A DNA stretch of 64,000 bases from positions 104,882 through 168,881 of the forward strand of contig NZ_VWWP01000009.1 of the NCBI RefSeq assembly GCF_011752975.1. Reading direction: 5' to 3'. The notes beneath the pieces were generated by a model that was given only the letters and a program-made list of their open reading frames with translations, searched no databases and was not told the origin of the DNA. The position numbers and the translations under genes are program-made. This stretch comes from Chryseobacterium sp. Tr-659. Its GTDB lineage: Bacteria > Bacteroidota > Bacteroidia > Flavobacteriales > Weeksellaceae. Each line of letters begins with the position of its first letter. The first letter of the stretch is position 1. Shown in pieces: positions 58,715 through 64,000 of the stretch.

Positions 58715-60838
58715 TTATTGAGCACGGCTTTTCTCTTCAAAATTCACCGCTCTGTTGTTTGATTTTACTTTCTGATTTCCAAAGTTATAGGTGATGCTGA
58801 GTGTCATTCTTCTGGCATCCCAGTAATTGTTGAAAGATTGTGTGTTATCAGCGAAATACATATCTCCTTTGTATACTGACTGTTTGAAGATATCACTCAC
58901 CGAAAGATTGATTTGAAGTGCTTTCTCAACAAAACTCATCTTGATCCCTGCATCCAGACTGGATCTGTTTCTTACAGCTGTATATCCGTCACGGGAAGGG
59001 AGGTTCTGCCAGTAATTCAAAAACAGGAAGAAGGTTTTAGCTTTATTCAGCTGAAATGTATTGTTGGTGGAATAGTAGAATGACTGCCCGTTTTTAGGAA
59101 TAGCATTAAACTGGGTAATTTGTGTTTCATTATAGCTGAACGATGTAGAAATATTGCTTTCCCATATTTTGAAAAAAGTATCTGTATAATTGAGATTGAT
59201 CCCGTAAAAGTTCTGATTATAATAATTCTGGTAAGTACTGGTCACATTAATCCCATCCAGAAAAGTGATCTGGTCAAAATTATTAAGTGTTCTCTGGTAA
59301 TACAGATTGGCAGAAAATTTATTTTTAAAGATATAATTGAATTCAATATTATGATTAAAAGATGGCTGTAAACTTGGATTTCCGGCATAATATGAATTCG
59401 GATTAGAATACCATCGGAACGGATCTAATGCACGGAAATAAGGACGATTGATCCTTCTGGAATAATTCAGACTGAACTGATTGTTTTCATTGGCTTTGTA
59501 AGAGATATATGCAGTAGGAAAAAACTTCCCATACTTGTTCTCAGCCCCTGTTTGTGTAGTGGGTGAAAATCCGTTGGTTTGAGTATATTCATAACGTAGA
59601 CCGGCTTTAGCAGACCATTTTTCACTAAGATCTTTACTGGCGCTGATGTAGGCTGCATAATTCTTTTCGTCGTAATTAAAAAGATTACTTCTGCCTGGGT
59701 CTATGATATAATTATTATTGATGAGGTTGAAATATCCAATATCCGAATTGTTGGAAAACCGGCTGTATTTGGCTCCGGTTTCTATCTGGATCTTTTTGAA
59801 ATTTAAAGTAAGGTCTGCCTGTCCCGAATAGATTTTGTAATCTACAGAAGAGAGATTCCGTACAATCTGGGAAGAGTTGTCTGCAACATTTCTTGTGGTG
59901 AAGTTAACCTCTGTATCAGGCAGGTTTCCATAATAATTAGCTCCAAGACTTAATTTATGTTCTCCGAATTTCTGATCAAAATACAGGTTCAGCATCTGTG
60001 ATGTAAAATTAGAACGGTGTTTGGAGTCTGTGTCGGTCTGCAAGGTAAGGGCTTCATCAGTATAATATCTCTGTTTTGAATTGATATTCATATTGGAATG
60101 TCCTTTTGTAATATCATACACCAATCCGATATTGGAATTTTTGGTAAGAGAATAATCAAAATTGGCATTTAAACCTAAACCATCATTCATGTCTCGTCTT
60201 TCATCTCTGCTGATAGAGGAATTATGACCTATGATCTTGTAGTTTTCCACAGAACGTTTTTCCGTGTCATAACCCTGAAGTTTTATAGAGGCTTTTAGCT
60301 TTTCATTCTGATAATTTACTCCGGCAACACTTCCAAAGCCGGCGTATGTTTTTTGAGTATAGTTGGTGTTCAGGTAACCGCTCCATCCAAGATTTTGGTT
60401 TTTCTTAAGAACAATGTTGATAATACCACTATTTCCCTGAGCTTCATATTTTGCAGGAGGTGTGGTAATAACTTCAATTTTCAGAATATTTTCCGAACGA
60501 AGATTTCGCAGATAATTGATAAGTTCAGCTCCTGAAAGGTTAAGCATGCGATCATTTACCATAACGGAAACTCCGTTTTTTCCGGCAATAGAGAGAAGTC
60601 CTTTGTTTTCATCCACTTTAAGTAATGGTGTACCGGCGAGCACTTCAGTTCCGGAACTTCCCTGTGATAGCATAGAATTTTGAACATTATACACTAAACG
60701 ATCTACTTTACGTTCTACCAGAACCTTTTTCCCATTCACGGTGACTGCCTCTATTTTTTTAACGCTGGCGGTGTCTTTAGTCTGTGCTGTAGCAAATGAA
60801 CCTATCAGGGTTGCTAGGAATAAAATATTTTTTCTCAT
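58715..60838 (-). CDS. TonB-dependent receptor-like outer-membrane protein
   Basis: A 707-residue protein: signal peptide (MRKNILFLATLIGSFATAQ), a TonB-box-like region (IEAVTVNGKKVLVERKVDRL), a plug domain (VLAGTPLLKVDENKGLL...KIEVITTPPAKYEAQGNSGIINIVLKK) and a long barrel ending MTLSITYNFGNQK. It is paralogous to the receptor at 55551 but clearly diverged. It heads the three-gene unit and is divergent from a LytS/LytTR pair, which may sense its substrate. TATTTTTG at 60890-60883 is its -7 box. Confidence 0.88.
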   Translation of the reverse strand: MRKNILFLATLIGSFATAQTKDTASVKKIEAVTVNGKKVLVERKVDRLVYNVQNSMLSQGSSGTEVLAGTPLLKVDENKGLLSIAGKNGVSVMVNDRMLNLSGAELINYLRNLRSENILKIEVITTPPAKYEAQGNSGIINIVLKKNQNLGWSGYLNTNYTQKTYAGFGSVAGVNYQNEKLKASIKLQGYDTEKRSVENYKIIGHNSSISRDERRDMNDGLGLNANFDYSLTKNSNIGLVYDITKGHSNMNINSKQRYYTDEALTLQTDTDSKHRSNFTSQMLNLYFDQKFGEHKLSLGANYYGNLPDTEVNFTTRNVADNSSQIVRNLSSVDYKIYSGQADLTLNFKKIQIETGAKYSRFSNNSDIGYFNLINNNYIIDPGRSNLFNYDEKNYAAYISASKDLSEKWSAKAGLRYEYTQTNGFSPTTQTGAENKYGKFFPTAYISYKANENNQFSLNYSRRINRPYFRALDPFRWYSNPNSYYAGNPSLQPSFNHNIEFNYIFKNKFSANLYYQRTLNNFDQITFLDGINVTSTYQNYYNQNFYGINLNYTDTFFKIWESNISTSFSYNETQITQFNAIPKNGQSFYYSTNNTFQLNKAKTFFLFLNYWQNLPSRDGYTAVRNRSSLDAGIKMSFVEKALQINLSVSDIFKQSVYKGDMYFADNTQSFNNYWDARRMTLSITYNFGNQKVKSNNRAVNFEEKSRAQ

Positions 60839-60882
60839 ATTTAAATGACAGATTAGATCATCATTATGTTACATTTATGAGC

Positions 60883-60890
60883 CAAAAATA
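60883..60890 (-). promoter_or_regulatory. Predicted -7 box of the TonB receptor unit
   Basis: TATTTTTG on the minus strand (exact TAnnTTTG), 45-52 bp before the ATG at 60838. Confidence 0.5.
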
Positions 60891-60954
60891 CAGTCAGGAT
60901 CTCTGAAAGGAAATAGCGTTTAGATGAAGGACCTGATTATGCATGTCAAAAAAG

Positions 60955-61023
60955 TTTCATCGGAAAAAAAGGGGCTTTCATCGAAAAGATTTTATCAGTT
61001 ATTCCAGTATCGGCTTATATTTG
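60955..61023 (+). promoter_or_regulatory. LytS promoter with 21-bp-period direct repeat
   Basis: TTTCATCG occurs at 60955-60962 and 60976-60983, exactly 21 bp (two helical turns) apart, followed by A-rich tails. The exact -7 box TATATTTG is at 61016-61023, 3 bases before the ATG. Such spaced direct repeats are typical of LytTR binding. Confidence 0.55.
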
Positions 61024-61026
61024 AAT

Positions 61027-62046
61027 ATGAATAAAAAGCAAATCATCTGGCTGCAGGTTTTTTATTGGAGTTTCAGTTTTATCGGAAATACCATTGCGCC
61101 TTATTTCTTTTTTCCTGAGCGTAGGGAATTCCAATGGTATGTTTTGAATTTTACTTATTTTTTTACTGAAATTTCTACATTTTATATTTTATACCTGCTT
61201 ATCATTCCCAAGATATTCAGGCTGGAAAAACTGTACTCTGCTGCTTTTGTATTTTTGATCTCTATTTTATGTTTTGGTCTGATACGATATGGGATAGAAG
61301 AAATCTTACTCCCCAATACTCTTGGCTTCAGGAACTATAATAAAGATACAGGGCTTCTGTATTACCTTACAGATAATATTTATAATGGCTCGCTTACGGT
61401 TTTCATTGCCGGAATTCTATGGATACTTGAAAAATATGGAGTGGCTGAAAATGATAAAAAGCAGCTTTTAATAGAAAAAAAACAGGCAGAGCTTCAGGCG
61501 CTGAAAACGCAGATCAATCCGCATTTTATTTTTAATTCACTGAATAATATCTATTCTCTTGTTTATCAAAAGTCAGATAAGGCACTTCCTGCCATTGAGG
61601 AATTGGGGCAGTTGTTGAGATACAGTACAAAAGACCTTGAAAAAGATTTTATTCCTCTGGACAAGGAAATCGGATATATGGACAGTCTGATTGCCTTGGA
61701 GAAGCTCAGGATCAGAAATCCGGAATTGCTTCATATAGAAAAAGAAATTCAATATCCTCATTTGAATATTTCACCAATGCTGCTGGTTCCGTTTGTAGAA
61801 AATGCTTTTAAACATGGTGATTTCCGAGATAAAGGTTTTGAGATGAAAATCTCCGATCGTGATAAAATTCTGCATTTCTATCTTTTAAATTTTAAAAAAC
61901 AAAAAATGAAAGATCCGGTTTCCGGAATAGGAATCCAGAACGTGAAAAAGCGTTTGGAAATATTGTATCCTAAACATGTACTTATGATCAAAGATTTGGA
62001 AACGGAATTTATTGTAGATTTAAAAATTGATTTACGAAATGAATAA
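61027..62046 (+). CDS. LytS/YehU-family sensor histidine kinase
   Basis: A 339-residue kinase. About four membrane helices fill residues 8-135. The HisKA_7TM/LytS core has LQALKTQINPHFIFNSLNNI with the phospho-His at about 166, and the ATP domain has VPFVENAFKHGD (N-box) and GIGIQNVKKRL. The ATG at 61027 is chosen: the longer frame (60943) only adds MSKKFHRKKRGFHRKDF, made by the promoter repeat, and a -7 box lies just before 61027. The transcript should be leaderless. It overlaps the regulator gene by 8 bp. Confidence 0.92.
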   Translation: MNKKQIIWLQVFYWSFSFIGNTIAPYFFFPERREFQWYVLNFTYFFTEISTFYILYLLIIPKIFRLEKLYSAAFVFLISILCFGLIRYGIEEILLPNTLGFRNYNKDTGLLYYLTDNIYNGSLTVFIAGILWILEKYGVAENDKKQLLIEKKQAELQALKTQINPHFIFNSLNNIYSLVYQKSDKALPAIEELGQLLRYSTKDLEKDFIPLDKEIGYMDSLIALEKLRIRNPELLHIEKEIQYPHLNISPMLLVPFVENAFKHGDFRDKGFEMKISDRDKILHFYLLNFKKQKMKDPVSGIGIQNVKKRLEILYPKHVLMIKDLETEFIVDLKIDLRNE

Positions 62047-62716
62047 GATCAAATGTATCATTGTTGATGATGAACCTCTGGCCATATCTCTTCTTGAGCA
62101 CTATGTAGAAAAAACACCTTTTCTTGAACTGGTTTTCTCTACGGAGAATCCTATTCTTGCTTTAGAGTATATTCAGAATAACGGTTCGGATCTTATTTTT
62201 CTGGATATTCAGATGCCGGAGCTTTCGGGGATCAATTTCATGAAGATCATAGGTTCCAGGCAAAAATACATTCTAACGACTGCTTATTCAGAATTTGCTT
62301 TGGAAGGATATGAACATAATATTGTGGATTATCTTTTGAAACCTATTTCCTTTGAGCGGTTTCAAAAAAGTGCCATAAAAGCTCAGGAACGCTTTTCTCT
62401 CCAGAATAAAGAGAGCCGTCATTTCTTTGTTAAATCTTCCGGACAGCAACACCGCATCCATTTTAATGAGATCATATACATTGAAAGTATTAAGGACTAT
62501 GTGAATATCCGAACCATACATGAAGAATATATCGTTCTGGATACTCTTAAATCGATGGAAAGTCAGCTTCCCGAGGGTTTTATACGTATTCATAAATCTT
62601 TTATCATCAATCTGGATAAAATCAAAAGCATAGGGGTTAAAAGAGTGATGTTGTCTGATTTAGAAGTCCCTATTGGAGATAGTTATAGGGCGAATCTTTT
62701 GGATAAATTGAAATAA
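62039..62716 (+). CDS. LytTR-family response regulator
   Basis: A 225-residue regulator with a receiver domain (KCIIVDDEPLAISLLE; phospho-Asp56 in LIFLDIQMPELSG; Lys in YLLKPIS) and a C-terminal LytTR DNA-binding domain (IIYIESIKDYVNI, GFIRIHKSFIINLDKI, VPIGDSYR). It forms a pair with the upstream kinase by an 8-bp overlap. The candidate binding site is the direct repeat at 60955-60983, which would also place the divergent TonB unit under control. Confidence 0.95.
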   Translation: MNKIKCIIVDDEPLAISLLEHYVEKTPFLELVFSTENPILALEYIQNNGSDLIFLDIQMPELSGINFMKIIGSRQKYILTTAYSEFALEGYEHNIVDYLLKPISFERFQKSAIKAQERFSLQNKESRHFFVKSSGQQHRIHFNEIIYIESIKDYVNIRTIHEEYIVLDTLKSMESQLPEGFIRIHKSFIINLDKIKSIGVKRVMLSDLEVPIGDSYRANLLDKLK

Positions 62717-62787
62717 GATCTGAATTATCATTGAGTTTTAATGTGATATTGTTTTCAAGCAGATAACGGAGGTTGAAAAGGCTCTAA

Positions 62788-62854
62788 GTTTTGACTAAAG
62801 CCAAAAATAGGATGCTTTATAGAAAAAGCGGACTTTAGTCCGCTCCTATTGATT
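62788..62854 (-). repeat. REP-like intergenic element, copy A
   Basis: On the minus strand it begins AATCAATAGGAGCGGAC and ends GGCTTTAGTCAAAAC. It contains the hairpin AGCGGAC/GTCCGCT (62827-62844) inside an outer AATAGGA/TCCTATT pair. It resembles copy B at 55404-55488, in the opposite orientation. Confidence 0.5.
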
Positions 62855-62932
62855 TTAATAACTAGAGATATTATGGGTTAAACCTATAAGGTTTAGAAGC
62901 ATTAGAATCTATATTTATCAGTAATGATTTAA

Positions 62933-63694
62933 CTAAGGCTTTTGTAAAAGTTTATTGATATTGTAATCCAGCTCAGTAACGGTTTCCTGCCCTAAACCAC
63001 TGGTAGAAAAAACAATATTAGAATTTTTATCAATAATGATATGAGTAGGATAGCTATTGACGTCATATAAGGAAATGATATTTTTGGCATTCGGTATAAT
63101 ATTGTATTTAAAAGTTTTTTTAGGGAGGAAATTTTGTAAAACTTTTTTATTGTCAAAGGTAATTCCTAAAAATACGACCTCTTTTTCAGAGTATTTATCT
63201 ACCAGATTATTAAGTTCTGGTATTTCTATCAGGCAGGGTTTACATTGCGTAAACCAAAAATTGATAACTACTATTTTTCCCTTTAATTCTTTCAGATTAT
63301 AAGATTTACCCTGCATATCTACAACAGTAAAGTCTTTTGCCGGTTTTATTTCAAATTGTTTTTCAGCCATTTTTTTTCTTGTGGCTTCTTTGTTGTCCGC
63401 AATTTCTTTTTCCGTAAGTTTTCTGAACATAATTGCTTTTATGTTTCCATTTTCATCCTCGTATTGTTCAATATCATAATTTCCACTTTGAACGGCTTCC
63501 ATCATCTCCATTCCTTTTACTCTTTTTCCTTCAGGTAAATAAACCGGAACAGATTCTCCATTAAATGAAGTTAATGGTTTCTCTGATTTTTTTAACCCTT
63601 TTAGAACATCTTCAGCAGAAGACTGGGCCATAAAGTGCAAAGGCAGCATACCTATTACAAACACTAGAATTTTAAATTTAATTTTTAGTTTCAT
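62933..63694 (-). CDS. TlpA-like thioredoxin-fold protein, secreted
   Basis: A 253-residue protein with a signal peptide (FKILVFVIGMLPLHFMAQ). An N-terminal part of about 110 residues (VLKGLKKSEKPLTSFNGESV...) is followed by a thioredoxin domain with FWFTQCKPCLIEIPELNNL (CxxC) and the cis-Pro segment SYPTHIIIDK. It should reduce or oxidise periplasmic disulfides. It lies 82 bp downstream of a DsbD-like gene, a likely electron source. The start at 63694 gives a normal signal peptide; the longer frame adds a polar stretch. Confidence 0.88.
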   Translation of the reverse strand: MKLKIKFKILVFVIGMLPLHFMAQSSAEDVLKGLKKSEKPLTSFNGESVPVYLPEGKRVKGMEMMEAVQSGNYDIEQYEDENGNIKAIMFRKLTEKEIADNKEATRKKMAEKQFEIKPAKDFTVVDMQGKSYNLKELKGKIVVINFWFTQCKPCLIEIPELNNLVDKYSEKEVVFLGITFDNKKVLQNFLPKKTFKYNIIPNAKNIISLYDVNSYPTHIIIDKNSNIVFSTSGLGQETVTELDYNINKLLQKP

Positions 63695-63776
63695 TTTTGC
63701 TATTTTTAAATTGATGGTTTTTACTATTTTTCGCAATCTTTTATAAATTGGTATACAATAGAAAACGAGAGATTGT

Positions 63777-64000
63777 TTATTTACTTTTCTTATAGAAATT
63801 GACTCCGCATTCGAGGAATTTTTTAAAGTCCTCTTTGGGCATATACCCTGAAACGGGGTTGTTGATCACTTTTCCTTCCGGAGTTATGAGCACATAATGC
63901 GGCTGTGAATTATTGTTGAAATTCACCTGCTGGAATAAGCTCCATCTGTCTCCGATTGTTTTTACCTTTTTGATCTGTCCTTCCCCAAGGTCAATTTTTG
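63777..64000 (-). CDS. DsbD-like thioredoxin domain protein, C-terminal part (5' truncated)
   Basis: The frame is open to the end of the window; only the last 73 residues are seen. KVKTIGDRWSLFQQVNF, SQPHYVLITPEGKVINN and GYMPKEDFKKFLECGV match the end of DsbD/cytochrome c biogenesis thioredoxin domains, where QPxYVL is the cis-Pro region. The membrane and CxxC parts lie beyond the right edge. It is probably the electron donor for the TlpA-like protein encoded next. Confidence 0.75.
   Translation of the reverse strand, partial: KIDLGEGQIKKVKTIGDRWSLFQQVNFNNNSQPHYVLITPEGKVINNPVSGYMPKEDFKKFLECGVNFYKKSK

Noticed and set aside
60943..61026. Upstream ATG extending the LytS kinase by 28 residues
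   Set aside because: The added FHRK...FHRK segment is a translation of the promoter direct repeat, and an exact -7 box lies between it and the ATG at 61027.
1..64000. tRNA, rRNA, CRISPR arrays, phage or insertion-sequence genes
   Set aside because: No cloverleaf-like CCA-end segments, spaced repeats, transposase or integrase motifs were found by eye; a tRNA scan would settle it.

Overview
The window looks like a chromosomal segment of a Flavobacteriia genome, most likely Chryseobacterium or a close relative. The evidence is low GC, a T9SS-type C-terminal sorting tail, many lipoproteins, a CcoN-CcoO fusion in the cbb3 oxidase operon, TonB-type outer-membrane barrels, and repeated Bacteroidetes promoter boxes (TAnnTTTG, sometimes with an upstream TTG). 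There is no phage, transposase, CRISPR array, tRNA or rRNA that I can see. The two edge genes are cut: an M36 protease (left) and a DsbD-like protein (right).

Layout. 1-6.5 kb: end of a secreted M36 protease, two tandem cytochrome c lipoproteins, meaB, a DUF4251 lipoprotein, an M48 protease lipoprotein, a small coiled-coil membrane protein, an outer-membrane barrel and the MlaE/MlaF lipid-transport pair. 6.6-12 kb: a polyprenyl-phosphate sugar transferase, queE-folD, a methyltransferase and pgi. 12.2-17.4 kb: a TraB/GumN protein with an ECF sigma factor and a likely membrane regulator, a DUF4349 lipoprotein, an acyl-CoA dehydrogenase and a DoxX protein. 17.5-17.9 kb: an isolated bacteriocin-like (double-glycine leader) peptide gene. 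17.9-24 kb: AI-2E transporter, lon and ppiD. 24.1-27.9 kb: mlaD followed by a two-subunit DUF224/CCG iron-sulfur module. 27.9-36 kb: glycan genes (GT-C-like protein, GT-B glycosyltransferase, flippase, asnB) and serS.

36.1-46.5 kb holds a full cbb3 cytochrome oxidase locus on the minus strand (ccoI, ccoS, fused ccoNO, ccoQ, ccoP, ccoG, ccoH, a SafE-like protein and an unknown lipoprotein), with a divergent Crp/Fnr-type regulator. FNR-like TGA-N6-TCA palindromes sit at both promoter regions, and a terminator-like hairpin splits the structural from the assembly genes. 46.6-48.4 kb: panB, a small membrane protein and an RluA-type pseudouridine synthase.

48.6-55.4 kb is a complete thiamine operon (thiS-thiC-tenI-like-thiD-thiE-thiG-thiH-thiF) behind a clear TPP riboswitch; the thiS start codon lies inside an 11-bp hairpin. 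55.5-62.7 kb: two TonB-type barrels flanking a DUF5694 protein, divergent from a LytS/LytTR two-component pair whose promoter carries a direct repeat with 21-bp period. 62.9-64 kb: a TlpA-like thioredoxin and the DsbD-like end.

Most of the window is core metabolism. The parts most worth following are the orphan bacteriocin-like precursor with its 17-bp operator-like palindrome, the split CCG iron-sulfur module, the regulatory architecture of the cbb3 locus, the TPP-riboswitch expression platform, the apparently leaderless promoters (meaB, the 34.2-kb lipoprotein, the LytS kinase) and a REP-like intergenic repeat found twice.
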